DNA of 64,000 bases, from NCBI GenBank assembly GCA_017548605.1, contig JAFYZT010000055.1, positions 1-64,000 on the forward strand, given 5' to 3'. The notes beneath the pieces are model-generated. The model was given only the letters and a program-made list of their open reading frames with translations, made no database searches and was not told where the DNA came from. The stretch is from Prevotella sp. GTDB lineage: Bacteria; Bacteroidota; Bacteroidia; Bacteroidales; Bacteroidaceae. How positions within the stretch are numbered: the first letter of the stretch is position 1; each line of letters opens with the position of its first letter. A program made the position numbers and the translations under genes. Shown one piece after another: positions 45,491-53,807 of the stretch.

Positions 45491-46654
45491 TTAGTTAAAG
45501 TAATAGTCCATACGGCTGTTAAACAGGGTCTCTGCCTCGGTGATGGATTGCTTGATAAGTTCCTTTTGTCGCTCTATCGCCTCTATCTTCTCAGCAAAGG
45601 ATTGTTGGAGGGAGAGAGGGGGAAGTATAATGGAAAAACACCTGAGAGAACTCAATCCCACTGTTTTTTGGGCAATACCCGTGGCTATATCATCCGCCAT
45701 AAACTTAACAGATTCACACAAAGCCCAATAACATACAAATGTGGTATTAAGGTATTCTCTATTAGGTCTCAATAAAGCAATGTGACGTTGAAAACAAAAA
45801 GGTTTATCATCCTTTACTTGTAAAGGAATTCCATAAGAGCCTGTTACTGTATACAACAAATCTCCAATTCGTGCCTTTCGCTCGTCTTTTAAATTATTAT
45901 AATATTCAATAGGAACGAAGAAAGTGTTATCGAAATCTATCTCCCTACTATCCTTATTAATATTTGATATCGTAATAAACGGTATTCCTTTTTCTGCTTT
46001 TGGTGGTGGCATATGGTCGCCGTCAGTAATATGGTGGCAAACTTCCCCTAACTTCTTCACCTCCCATCCTTTTTCATTCTCCACAGGGTCTCCGAACATA
46101 TCATAGAAGATGGACTGTGCGAGAAGGTCGTATTCTTTCAGTTGTGCTTTTTTCTTCTCGATGATACTCGAAAGAAGGTCAAGTTCAGAAACGATACGCT
46201 CTTGAACAGGGAGGGGAGGATATGCAAAAACATTCGTAGAGATGCTTTTTTTGTTTAATGTCATTCCCATTACAGCCTTGTTTGCCCCTAACCATTTATA
46301 TCCTTTTAGATAGTAATAAACGAACTCAGAAGAAATAACTCCTTTTTGTATTGGAGTGAATGACATAATTGCTTCATTAGTAAACAAATCCTTTGCTGCA
46401 ATAGCGCACCTTCCAACCGATAGTTTAAAACTCATTATAACAGTCCCTTTCTTAACAATCTTTATGTTAGATTCAGAAACGGCTTTATCTGTTATTTTTT
46501 CTTTGGAGGTGTCTATATATTGGTGCTGTATATCTGATATTGAAACCCATGTGTTCTCCCCTCCCCAATACAATGGATTGTCTCTACTTGGAGTTTTGCC
46601 CATTTGCAAATCAAACACCTCAGCAAACTTCTTATATTCCCATCCTTCCCTCAT
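45491..46654 (-). CDS. hsdS: Type I restriction-modification specificity subunit (orphan)
   Basis: A 387-residue HsdS with the two-fold plan: target recognition domain 1 (about 3-140), conserved helix 1 (about 145-180, QERIVSELDLLSSIIEKKK), target recognition domain 2 (about 195-340, starting GWEVKKLGEVCHHITDGDH) and conserved helix 2 (about 345-387, LQQSFAEKIEAIERQKELI). TRD starts with the usual GWEYKKFAEVFD pattern and GKTPSRDNPLYWGG. HsdS sets the DNA target of the HsdM/HsdR complex. No hsdM or hsdR lies in the window. It could pair with a distant locus or act as a silent allele for recombination. Both TRDs appear intact. Low GC fits transfer. Confidence 0.9.
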   Translation of the reverse strand: MREGWEYKKFAEVFDLQMGKTPSRDNPLYWGGENTWVSISDIQHQYIDTSKEKITDKAVSESNIKIVKKGTVIMSFKLSVGRCAIAAKDLFTNEAIMSFTPIQKGVISSEFVYYYLKGYKWLGANKAVMGMTLNKKSISTNVFAYPPLPVQERIVSELDLLSSIIEKKKAQLKEYDLLAQSIFYDMFGDPVENEKGWEVKKLGEVCHHITDGDHMPPPKAEKGIPFITISNINKDSREIDFDNTFFVPIEYYNNLKDERKARIGDLLYTVTGSYGIPLQVKDDKPFCFQRHIALLRPNREYLNTTFVCYWALCESVKFMADDIATGIAQKTVGLSSLRCFSIILPPLSLQQSFAEKIEAIERQKELIKQSITEAETLFNSRMDYYFN

Positions 46655-46777
46655 AACTATTATTATGATTTATTATTTTTTGCAAAGATACAACTATTTT
46701 GCTATAAGCGTGAAAAATATAGAAAAAAACGACTAACAGATGGATGAGAAAAGAAATGCAAAAGTGTGAACCATATA

Positions 46778-46816
46778 GTTTAAAAAGGTTCGGGTTCAAG
46801 TAGTATTTGAATCACC
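46778..46816. repeat. 36-39 bp repeat, diverged copy A
   Basis: Starts GTTTAAAAAGGTTCGGGTTC and ends TTTGAATCACC. A diverged form of the identical copies at 48344 and 49419. The following bases (AATCACCAAAA) also match 49528-49540, close to the intact rpiB. Confidence 0.7.
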
Positions 46817-46902
46817 AAAAAATTCTCTTAAAAAATGACATTGCGCTCGTTGGAGGACATCCAAATGATTGATTATGGTTGATAATCATTTTGTCAATAC
46901 CA

Positions 46903-46944
46903 CGAGGAGCCATTTTCCTCTTCAAGACGGGAAATGGCTCCTCG
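46903..46944 (-). terminator. Duplicated rpiB terminator
   Basis: Hairpin with arms CGAGGAGCCATTT.. and ..AAATGGCTCCTCG (one mismatch). It corresponds to the terminator at 49599-49640 after the intact rpiB and is followed by the same GTTATATTGCTA. Confidence 0.75.
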
Positions 46945-46965
46945 TTATATTGCTATGTGCGAGTG

Positions 46966-47262
46966 TTATATAGGAATCTTGTCGATGCGGCGCTGGTGAC
47001 GACCACCTTCGAAGTCGGTGGCGAAATATTCGTCCATAATTTTACGGGCCATCTCCTCATCGATGAAACGACCGGGCATGACAAGCACATTGGCATCATT
47101 GTGCTGACGGATGAGATGGGCAATCTCGGGAATCCAGCACAGACCGGCACGGATGCTCTGGTGCTTGTTGAGCGTCATACTGATGCCTTCGCCGCTGCCA
47201 CAGACAGCAATGCCGGGAAATACCTCGCCATCCTCGATGCCGCGTGCCAGGGCATGACCGAA
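46966..47262 (-). pseudogene. Truncated rpiB copy
   Basis: A 297-bp segment aligning without gaps to 49663-49959 of the intact rpiB, with 8 base differences by eye. It encodes the last 98 residues (from Phe49), including catalytic Cys of GIAVCGSGEG; only the final residue differs (Ile for Val). Homology stops at FGHALARG; upstream the frame runs into unrelated sequence (PIRE then GPEL), so the N-terminal IASDHAGY region with the other active-site residues is missing. An internal Met could start a 70-residue fragment at 47178. Loss of the N-terminus makes isomerase activity unlikely. Confidence 0.88.
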
Positions 47263-47378
47263 TTCGCGGATAGGTAACTCCGGCCCGCGATAGCAAAAAA
47301 GACCCAGAGCCGTGTCGTGTGGCTTTTACACATCACACCTTGTCAAGAAGAGCCTTATTTTGCCCATAACCTTTAAAA

Positions 47379-47443
47379 GGTATTAAAAATATTACTTTTG
47401 TTTGCGGTTTATTTGGTAGGTGGTATTATTTTTATTACCTTTG
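47379..47443 (+). promoter_or_regulatory. hicAB promoter with two operator-like repeats
   Basis: Promoter: TTTG 47412-47415, 20-bp spacer, TACCTTTG 47436-47443. Two 22-bp similar sites, 47379-47400 and 47422-47443, share GGTATTA, an A/T core and ATTAC, ending TTTG; each is partly palindromic. The second overlaps the -7 box. Binding by HicB to repress its own operon is the expected arrangement (inference). Confidence 0.7.
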
Positions 47444-47471
47444 TATCGTCAAGTAATAAAACATCGCAGCT

Positions 47472-47666
47472 ATGAAAAGATACAAAGTTAAAGAGATTAT
47501 CAAACTTCTTGAAAGCGATGGATGGTATCTCTCTGCGACAAAAGGAGACCACAGACAGTTCAAGCACCCGAAGAAGCCAGGGAAAGTGACGGTGAGGGGA
47601 AAAGACAGTGAGGTCTTGAATCAGTTCTTACTGAACAGCATCTGGAAACAAGTGGGGTGGAAATGA
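47472..47666 (+). CDS. hicA: HicA-type mRNA interferase toxin
   Basis: A 64-residue double-stranded-RNA-binding-fold toxin: KVKEIIKLLESDGWYL, then the catalytic His27 in TKGDHRQFKHP, then KPGKVTV. HicA cleaves mRNA. All core residues are present. It precedes hicB with the usual toxin-first order and short spacing (53 bp to the chosen hicB start; a GTG start at 47657 would overlap). Confidence 0.93.
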   Translation: MKRYKVKEIIKLLESDGWYLSATKGDHRQFKHPKKPGKVTVRGKDSEVLNQFLLNSIWKQVGWK

Positions 47667-47719
47667 CCAGCCTTGCTTATCGACAACAACAAACCAAAAC
47701 AAAAGACAAAAATACAACA

Positions 47720-48133
47720 ATGGAAAAAATCAGAGTAGACGTACAATGGTGCGACAAGAATTTCGGAGCCTCTCTTGGCGAGAATGTGCCCGGTGCCGTA
47801 GTGGTAACCGCAAAGACATACGAACAATTGCTCAACGATGTGCCTGAATCTCTTCGTTTCCATGTGGAGGGCATGCTTGCCGATGGCGACGACGTGCCCC
47901 AGTGGTTGCGCAACGGGGACTATGAGCTGGAATACAACCTTGTTGACACAGCCACCATGCTCCATGCCTTTGAGCCTCTTTTGTCGCTTGCCGCCATTAG
48001 CAGGGTCTCCGGTATCAACCAGCATCAGCTATCCCACTACGCCAACGGATTGAAGCAGCCCCGCCCGCGGCAACGGCAGCGCATCGTGGACGGCATCCAC
48101 AAGATTGGTCGTGAACTATTGGCTGTTGTATAA
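47720..48133 (+). CDS. hicB: HicB-type antitoxin with C-terminal HTH
   Basis: A 137-residue antitoxin from MEKIRVDVQWCDKNFG. The partial RNase H-like N-terminal domain (about 1-65: DKNFGASLGENVPGAVVVTAKTYEQL) binds HicA; the C-terminal part (about 85-135) is an HTH (LAAISRVSGINQHQLSHYANG) expected to bind the operators upstream of hicA. A start at 47657 (GTG) would overlap hicA but adds a low-complexity Q/T/K stretch, so 47720 is preferred. Confidence 0.9.
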   Translation: MEKIRVDVQWCDKNFGASLGENVPGAVVVTAKTYEQLLNDVPESLRFHVEGMLADGDDVPQWLRNGDYELEYNLVDTATMLHAFEPLLSLAAISRVSGINQHQLSHYANGLKQPRPRQRQRIVDGIHKIGRELLAVV

Positions 48134-48201
48134 GTTTTATTGTTTGACGACATTGCTTAGCGTCAGCTTGGCGGGGCATCACTGTCCCGGTCTTTTTCTT
48201 A

Positions 48202-48291
48202 CTATCGTTTTCCTTTATTGTCCAGCCACCGCAGGAACCAAATGAAGAGGCCGACGACAACAATGGTGACAGCCACGTCGACGGCGCGTTT
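48202..48291 (-). pseudogene. Possible remnant of a membrane protein gene
   Basis: On the minus strand, a 29-codon open stretch from a TGA (48292-48294) to a TAG (48202-48204) encodes KRAVDVAVTIVVVGLFIWF and then LRWLDNKGKR: a single hydrophobic helix with a basic end. There is no ATG and it resembles a gene 3' end. The rest of the 48134-48514 spacer shows only the 36-bp repeat at 48344. Confidence 0.35.
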
Positions 48292-48343
48292 TCACTGCTC
48301 CTAAAACGAAGGCTACTTGACCGCTTCTTTTGTTCAATTTGTC

Positions 48344-48379
48344 GTTTAAAACGGTTTGGGTTCAGGTGGTATTCGAACC
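48344..48379. repeat. 36-bp repeat, copy B
   Basis: Starts GTTTAAAACGGTTTGGGTTC and ends GGTGGTATTCGAACC. By eye identical over 36 bp to 49419-49454. The GGTTC and GAACC ends of its right half can pair. Confidence 0.85.
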
Positions 48380-48514
48380 TTGAAAATGCCCAAATTCAAT
48401 CCATACAAAAAGAAGTTTACCGATATGCAACTTATCAATGTTATAGGTCCTCACATAAAGAGGTAAGACAAATCCCATTTTTTCTTCAAATCATTACAAG
48501 TAAATAATGAAAAG

Positions 48515-49219
48515 ATGCTGATCATTTCCCTTATCATATTTGCCATAATTGCTTTGATCGTCGCCGCTGTACTCGGACTCCTTAGTTCCATAGTGGCATG
48601 GAGGATTGTGCGACGAAGGAACTGGAGTCACAAACGGTTGATTGTGATTCTGGCTGCCATCACTCCTGCCTTGTTCATTGGCATGGAGGCCGTCTTGGGA
48701 CTCATCGGAAGTGTGTATATCTCCGAGACGAAAGGTGTCGACTTGGGCTTCGGTGATTATTGGGAGGCACCACTTTCCGCAAGCCACTATCTTTCTGCTG
48801 TCGACATGCCGGAAACGGCAACTATCGGAAATCGAGAAGATGGTCCTTTCCAAGAAGGCAGTGGCGGTGTAGAGCATTTATGGGTAGTGGATGATAGCGT
48901 GTTCGTGACTATAAAAGACAAGGCAATCTCATCGGAAATGAATGACTCTTCCTTATCCACCTATTCGTTATATCTCTTTAATCGTCAAGGCAATGGGATA
49001 GATACGCTTTTGAATAGAGCAGACACACTGAAGTTGACAGAAACCCTACGAAACCGAAATCTGGATATAAAAACTGCTTTGACTCCGGATGACTATTTTA
49101 CCCAAGCACAAAGGGAGGCTCACAAAGTAGAAAGCCCGCTTCGACATACAATCGTAATCGTGACGATATTGGCATTGTGGGCTTTGCTCATTCGATTCAT
49201 TAAGAAAAGAAGTTGTTGA
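48515..49219 (+). CDS. Membrane protein, unknown
   Basis: A 234-residue protein with two N-terminal helices (about 2-30 and 42-66), a soluble region (about 70-205) and a C-terminal helix (about 212-228) ending in FIKKRSC then TGA. No family recognised. After the TGA the same frame stays open for 56 more codons with another hydrophobic segment, so this may be a gene cut by a nonsense change. It lies between two copies of the 36-bp repeat, in the accessory patch. Confidence 0.65.
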   Translation: MLIISLIIFAIIALIVAAVLGLLSSIVAWRIVRRRNWSHKRLIVILAAITPALFIGMEAVLGLIGSVYISETKGVDLGFGDYWEAPLSASHYLSAVDMPETATIGNREDGPFQEGSGGVEHLWVVDDSVFVTIKDKAISSEMNDSSLSTYSLYLFNRQGNGIDTLLNRADTLKLTETLRNRNLDIKTALTPDDYFTQAQREAHKVESPLRHTIVIVTILALWALLIRFIKKRSC

Positions 49220-49255
49220 CTTGAAGATAAAAAAGGAAGCAAAAAGAAGTCTGTA

Positions 49256-49390
49256 ATGTATGGAATGGCATTGTTTGCCTTGGCCCTTATAGGCATTGTA
49301 TTTGTGCCGACATTCTACCTTGAAAATGGTGACAGGTTGGACTGGCAACTGAGCAAATGGACTATTAGTGAGCGAGGCTTCAGCAACTAA
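49256..49390 (+). CDS. Small membrane ORF in frame with the preceding gene
   Basis: A 44-residue frame (MYGMALFALALIGIVFV, then PTFYLENGDRLDWQL and KWTISERGFSN) with one helix. It is in the same frame as the gene ending at 49219; the intervening codons (LEDKKGSKKKSV) are open. Either a separate small protein or the displaced C-terminus of that gene. Confidence 0.4.
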   Translation: MYGMALFALALIGIVFVPTFYLENGDRLDWQLSKWTISERGFSN

Positions 49391-49418
49391 TCTTCGGCAA
49401 AATGTGAAAGTATGGAGG

Positions 49419-49454
49419 GTTTAAAACGGTTTGGGTTCAGGTGGTATTCGAACC
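49419..49454. repeat. 36-bp repeat, copy C
   Basis: Identical by eye to 48344-48379. Lies 145 bp from the rpiB terminator in a 272-bp spacer; a further partial match (TATTCGAATCACCAAAA, 49526-49542) continues toward it. Confidence 0.85.
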
Positions 49455-49598
49455 CTTTAATTGGTAATTTTTTGAGGCAAAGATAGTAGTAATTTAGCCG
49501 AAAAATGGCAAAGCAAACTTTAGTATTCGAATCACCAAAAGAACTATCCTTAAGAGATTGTATGTTGGTCATTACCAACAGGGAGACTGAAGAGACGA

Positions 49599-49640
49599 CA
49601 AAGAGCCATTTCCCTCTTTAAGACAGGAAACGGCTCTTTG
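49599..49640 (-). terminator. rpiB terminator
   Basis: Arms CAAAGAGCCATTTCC (49599-49613) and GGAAACGGCTCTTTG (49626-49640), one G-T pair, just after the rpiB stop; end of the DUF4421-abfA-tkt-rpiB transcript. Confidence 0.8.
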
Positions 49641-49662
49641 TTATATTGCTACAAACTGAGCG

Positions 49663-50103
49663 TTACACCGGAATCTTGTCGATGCGACGCTGGTGGCGAC
49701 CACCTTCGAAGTCGGTGGCGAAATATTCGTCCATAATTTTACGGGCCATCTCCTCATCGATGAAACGACCGGGCATGACAAGCACATTGGCATCATTGTG
49801 CTGACGGATAAGATGGGCAATCTCGGGAATCCAGCACAGACCGGCACGGATGCTCTGGTGCTTGTTGAGCGTCATACTGATGCCTTCGCCACTGCCGCAG
49901 ACAGCAATGCCGGGAAATACCTCGCCATCCTCGATGCCGCGTGCCAGGGCATGACCGAAGTCACTGTAGTCGCACGAGTCTTCGCTGAAGGTACCATAGT
50001 CCTTGTAAGCATAACCTTTCTCTTCGAGGTATTGCTTGACGAACTGTTTCAAAGCATAGCCAGCATGGTCGCTGGCTATGCCGATGGTCTTGAATTCCAT
50101 CAT
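49663..50103 (-). CDS. rpiB: Ribose-5-phosphate isomerase B
   Basis: A 146-residue RpiB/LacAB-type isomerase that interconverts ribose-5-P and ribulose-5-P. The N-terminal IASDHAGYALK contains the active-site Asp-His; Cys69 in GIAVCGSGEGIS is the catalytic base; NKHQSIRAGLC and HNDANVLVMPGR follow. Complete, unlike its copy at 46966. A start one codon later is equally likely (MM). It lies 33 bp from transketolase, so it supplies the pentose phosphate step of arabinose use. Confidence 0.95.
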   Translation of the reverse strand: MMEFKTIGIASDHAGYALKQFVKQYLEEKGYAYKDYGTFSEDSCDYSDFGHALARGIEDGEVFPGIAVCGSGEGISMTLNKHQSIRAGLCWIPEIAHLIRQHNDANVLVMPGRFIDEEMARKIMDEYFATDFEGGRHQRRIDKIPV

Positions 50104-50136
50104 AATTGTAAATTATGAATTGTGAATTGAAAACTC

Positions 50137-52149
50137 TTAACCCAGCAGCTTCTTCACCTGCTCGTACACGTTCTGGCCGTTATAGCCCAGTTTCTCATCG
50201 AGCACTTTGTAAGGAGCGGAGAAACCGAAGCTCTGCAAGCCCCAAACCGTGCCGTCAGCACCTACGAGACCCTCAAGGGTGACAGGCAGACCGGCGGTCA
50301 TACCGAACTTCTTCTTGCCAGCGGGAAGCACGCTCTGCTGGTATTCCTTCGGCTGGTTGCGGAACAAGCCCTCGGAGGGAACGCTCACGATGCGTACCTT
50401 CACGCCGTCTTCGCGGAGCAGTTTGGCACCGGCCTCGAGGGTGGACACCTCAGAACCAGAGGCGAGCAGGATGACATCATAGTCATCATCGCTGCCGGCC
50501 ACCACATAGGCACCCTTCATGGCCTGCATGTAGTCGTTGCCTTCGGGCAGCATGTCGATGTTCTGACGTGAGAAGATGAGAGCCGTCGGTGTGTCAGTGT
50601 TCTCCATAGCCATACGCCAGCAGACAGTGGTCTCTTCGGCATCGGCGGGACGAACAACGAGCATCGAGTTCTTGCCGTGGTGGTTCTTCAGTTTCTCCAT
50701 CAGGCGGATTTGTGCTTCCTGCTCCACAGGCTCGTGGGTAGGACCATCTTCACCTACACGGAAGGCGTCGTGTGTCCAGATGAACTTCACTGGCAGCTCC
50801 ATCAAGGCAGCCATACGCACGGCGGGTTTCATATAGTCGGAGAATACGAAGAAGGTGCCGCAGGCGGGGATGACACCACCGTGGAGGGCCATACCGATGC
50901 AGCAGCAAGCCATGGTGAGTTCGGCCACACCAGCCTGGAAGAACGCACCGGAGAAGTCACCGCGCACGATATCGTGGGTCTTCTTCAGGAAGCCGTCAGT
51001 CTTGTCGGAGTTGCTCAGGTCGGCAGAGGCGCAAATCATGTTAGGCACCTCTTCGGCCAACACGCTCAGCACGGTAGCCGAAGCACCACGGGTGGCGGCA
51101 CCGGCCTTCTGCTGTACCTTGTTCCAGTCAATCTTCGGAGCCTTGCCACTGAACCACTCTTCGAGTTGCTTGGCCTGCTCAGGATGACCTTTGGCCCACT
51201 CAGCCTTGGCAGCATAGCGCTCGGCGCAGATTTTCTTCAGTTCTTCAGCACGCTTGGCGTACATTTCTTTCACTTCTGGGAAGATGACGAAGGGGTTCTC
51301 CGGGTCGGCACCCAGGTTCTTCATCGTCTGCACGAAGTTGTCACCGCCGAGCGGTGCACCGTGGGTGGCGCAGTTGCTCTCATAGCTTGAGCCGTCGGCC
51401 TTGCGGGCACCCTTGCCCATCACACAGTGGCCGATGATGAGCGACGGACGCTCCTTCTCTGCCTGTGCTTTCTTGATGGCTTCGCGAATCTGATCCACGT
51501 CGTTGCCGTCAATCTTCTGTACAAACCAGCCCCATGCTTCGTATTTCTTAGCAGTGTCTTCGCAGGTCACCACTTCGGTCTTAGTGGAGAGCTGTATGTC
51601 GTTGGCATCATAGAACATGATGAGGTTGTCGAGTCCGAGGTTACCAGCGATACGGCCAGCGCCCTGCGAAATCTCTTCCTGCACACCACCGTCGGAGATA
51701 TAGGCATAGATGGTCTGGTTCATTACGTTGCCCAGACGGGCCTTGAGGAATTTGGCAGCGATGGCGGCACCCACGGCGAAGGTATGTCCTTGGCCGAGCG
51801 GACCGGAAGTGTTCTCAATGCCGCGTGCTATCTCACGCTCGGGGTGTCCAGGAGTGACTGAACCCCACTGACGCAGGTTTTTCAGGTCTTCCAGTTCATA
51901 TTTACCGATGAGGGCAAGTTGTGAGTAGAGCATCGGAGCCATATGGCCGGGGTCGAGGAAAAAGCGGTCACGACCTTCCCATGCGGGATTCTCGGGGTCA
52001 TAGACCAGGAATTCGCTATAGAGGGTGTTGATGAAATCTGCACCACCCATGGCGCCGCCGGGATGGCCACTCTTGGCTTTTTCAACCATTGCAGCTGCAA
52101 GGATACGAATGTTGTCAGCTGCCTTGTTCATTACTTTGTTGTCGTTCAT
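50137..52149 (-). CDS. tkt: Transketolase
   Basis: A 670-residue thiamine diphosphate enzyme moving two-carbon units between xylulose-5-P and aldoses. TPP domain: GPLGQGHTFAVGAAIAAKFL and the region YAYISDGGVQEEISQGAG; pyrimidine domain: the Glu-containing FVFSDYMKPAVRMAALM and the phosphate-sugar site HDAFRVGEDGPTHEPVEQ. Domain order and length are complete. It sits between abfA and rpiB and takes the xylulose-5-P made by AraD into glycolysis. The same clustering with ara genes is known in Bacteroides. Confidence 0.95.
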   Translation of the reverse strand: MNDNKVMNKAADNIRILAAAMVEKAKSGHPGGAMGGADFINTLYSEFLVYDPENPAWEGRDRFFLDPGHMAPMLYSQLALIGKYELEDLKNLRQWGSVTPGHPEREIARGIENTSGPLGQGHTFAVGAAIAAKFLKARLGNVMNQTIYAYISDGGVQEEISQGAGRIAGNLGLDNLIMFYDANDIQLSTKTEVVTCEDTAKKYEAWGWFVQKIDGNDVDQIREAIKKAQAEKERPSLIIGHCVMGKGARKADGSSYESNCATHGAPLGGDNFVQTMKNLGADPENPFVIFPEVKEMYAKRAEELKKICAERYAAKAEWAKGHPEQAKQLEEWFSGKAPKIDWNKVQQKAGAATRGASATVLSVLAEEVPNMICASADLSNSDKTDGFLKKTHDIVRGDFSGAFFQAGVAELTMACCCIGMALHGGVIPACGTFFVFSDYMKPAVRMAALMELPVKFIWTHDAFRVGEDGPTHEPVEQEAQIRLMEKLKNHHGKNSMLVVRPADAEETTVCWRMAMENTDTPTALIFSRQNIDMLPEGNDYMQAMKGAYVVAGSDDDYDVILLASGSEVSTLEAGAKLLREDGVKVRIVSVPSEGLFRNQPKEYQQSVLPAGKKKFGMTAGLPVTLEGLVGADGTVWGLQSFGFSAPYKVLDEKLGYNGQNVYEQVKKLLG

Positions 52150-52184
52150 AATCAGATGAATTTAAACTATTATATGATTTGTTG

Positions 52185-53777
52185 TTATTTGATTGTCAGT
52201 ACGATAAGGGATTTAGCGGGTACCTTTACGGAGAGTTCGCCTTTTTTCACTTTGGCATCTTTGTATTCGCATGGAGCTACGCGGTCGGGGTGTTCAAAGT
52301 CGTTGTAGTCGGCTACTGACTTTGAAGTGAGTATTCTGCCGCTTACGCTCTTCGCGGTGAAACCGTCGATATTGACGTTGATGGTCTGGTCCTTGTCGAG
52401 ACTTACGTTGGTGATGGCAAGAATGAGGCTGCCGTCCTTGGCCTTGGCTGCCGATGCGGAGAGAAGGGGCAGTGTACGGTAACCGTCAGCGCGAGTGGCG
52501 TCCATGGCAATGAAATAATCATGGCGCACCTTGATGGTCTCGCTCTCGATGTCGATGGGCAGGTAGGTTGCCTCCATGAACGGCGTGTACATCTGGAACA
52601 CGTGGTAGGTGGGGGTGAGCACCATGTGGCCAGGACCTTCTTGGTCGGTGAGAATCATGGATTGCAGCACGTTGACAACCTGTGCGATGTTCGCCATGAC
52701 GATGCGGTCTGTATGGCGGTGGAACACGTTCAGAGAGAGGGCTGCCACGAAGGCGTCACGCAGGGCGTTCTGCTGGTAGAGGTGCCCGGCGATAGTACCA
52801 GGCTCTTCGTCCCACCAGGTACCCCATTCATCAACCAGCAAGTCAACGTGATGGTCGGGGTCTTTCTCGTCCATGATGGCCTTATGCTTCTTGATAACAT
52901 CTTCAATCTCCAGACATTTGCCCAAAGCCCAGTAATACTGATCGTTGTCAAACTGCGTGGCCGACCCTTTCGAGCCGGTCCATCCAGAGCAGGTGTAATA
53001 GTGAAGACTCACACCGTTCATGCGGTTGCCAATCTGTTCCATCAGCACGCGAGTCCAATCGTAGTCATAGTCGCTTGCTCCACTGCCGATGCGGTATAGC
53101 TGGTTGTTGCTGTAGTCGCGCAGATAGGTGTTGTATTTACGGAACTCATTGCTGTAGTATTCGGGTGTCATGTTACCGCCGCAGCCCCAAGCCTCATTGC
53201 CGATACCGAAATATTTCACGTGCCAGGCTTTGTCACGTCCGTTCTGGCGGCGCAGGCGAGCCATCGGCGTGTCGCCGTCGCTGGTCATGTATTCCACCCA
53301 TTGGGCCATCTCTTTCACGGTGCCGCTGCCCACGTTGCCACTAATATAAGGTTCGCAGTCAAGCATCTCGCACAGGTTCAAGAACTCATGTGTGCCGAAA
53401 GAGTTGTCTTCGATGGTGCCGCCCCAGTTGTTGTTACGCAGCGAGGGACGTTGGCTCTGCGGGCCGATGCCGTCCATCCAGTGGTAGTCGTCGGCAAAGC
53501 AACCGCCGGGCCAGCGTAGCACAGGCACCTTCAAGGCTTTCAGTGCCTCGAACACGTCCTTGCGGTAGCCGTTGATATTAGGGATGGGCGAGTTAGGTCC
53601 CACCCACAGACCACCGTAGATACACGATCCCAGATGTTCTGCAAACTGACCGTAAATTTCTTTGTTAATCTTTGCTCCCGGTTGGTCTGCATGAATAGTT
53701 GCCTTGCCCGACTCTTGGGCGTATGCCATGAATGACAGTGCCATGGCTGCAATGAATGATACTAATGTCCTTCTCAT
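52185..53777 (-). CDS. abfA: GH51 alpha-L-arabinofuranosidase, secreted
   Basis: A 530-residue family 51 glycosidase with signal peptide (1-20, AYAQ). Acid/base Glu195 in [12 protein letters not shown], nucleophile Glu317 in [27 protein letters not shown] is the subsite motif of the barrel. A C-terminal beta-sandwich (about 415-530) completes the family plan. It releases L-arabinofuranose from arabinan or arabinoxylan fragments, feeding the symporter and araA-B-D route encoded next to it. Confidence 0.95.
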   Translation of the reverse strand: MRRTLVSFIAAMALSFMAYAQESGKATIHADQPGAKINKEIYGQFAEHLGSCIYGGLWVGPNSPIPNINGYRKDVFEALKALKVPVLRWPGGCFADDYHWMDGIGPQSQRPSLRNNNWGGTIEDNSFGTHEFLNLCEMLDCEPYISGNVGSGTVKEMAQWVEYMTSDGDTPMARLRRQNGRDKAWHVKYFGIGNEAWGCGGNMTPEYYSNEFRKYNTYLRDYSNNQLYRIGSGASDYDYDWTRVLMEQIGNRMNGVSLHYYTCSGWTGSKGSATQFDNDQYYWALGKCLEIEDVIKKHKAIMDEKDPDHHVDLLVDEWGTWWDEEPGTIAGHLYQQNALRDAFVAALSLNVFHRHTDRIVMANIAQVVNVLQSMILTDQEGPGHMVLTPTYHVFQMYTPFMEATYLPIDIESETIKVRHDYFIAMDATRADGYRTLPLLSASAAKAKDGSLILAITNVSLDKDQTINVNIDGFTAKSVSGRILTSKSVADYNDFEHPDRVAPCEYKDAKVKKGELSVKVPAKSLIVLTIK

Positions 53778-53807
53778 AACAATGTTTGAAGTTTGAGGTT
53801 TGAGATT

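Noticed and set aside
46879-47277. Plus-strand ORF across the rpiB fragment
   Set aside because: It is the opposite-strand shadow of the rpiB copy; the same shadow occurs at 49693-50118 over the intact gene.
46655-47471. tRNA or small RNA gene as insertion site next to the rpiB fragment
   Set aside because: No cloverleaf or CCA-type end could be drawn; only terminators and the repeat were found.
48344-49454. The 36-bp repeats as a CRISPR array or a tRNA T-arm remnant
   Set aside because: Copies are over 1 kb apart with genes between, there are no regular spacers, and the GTTCGAA-like core lacks a matching five-pair T-stem.
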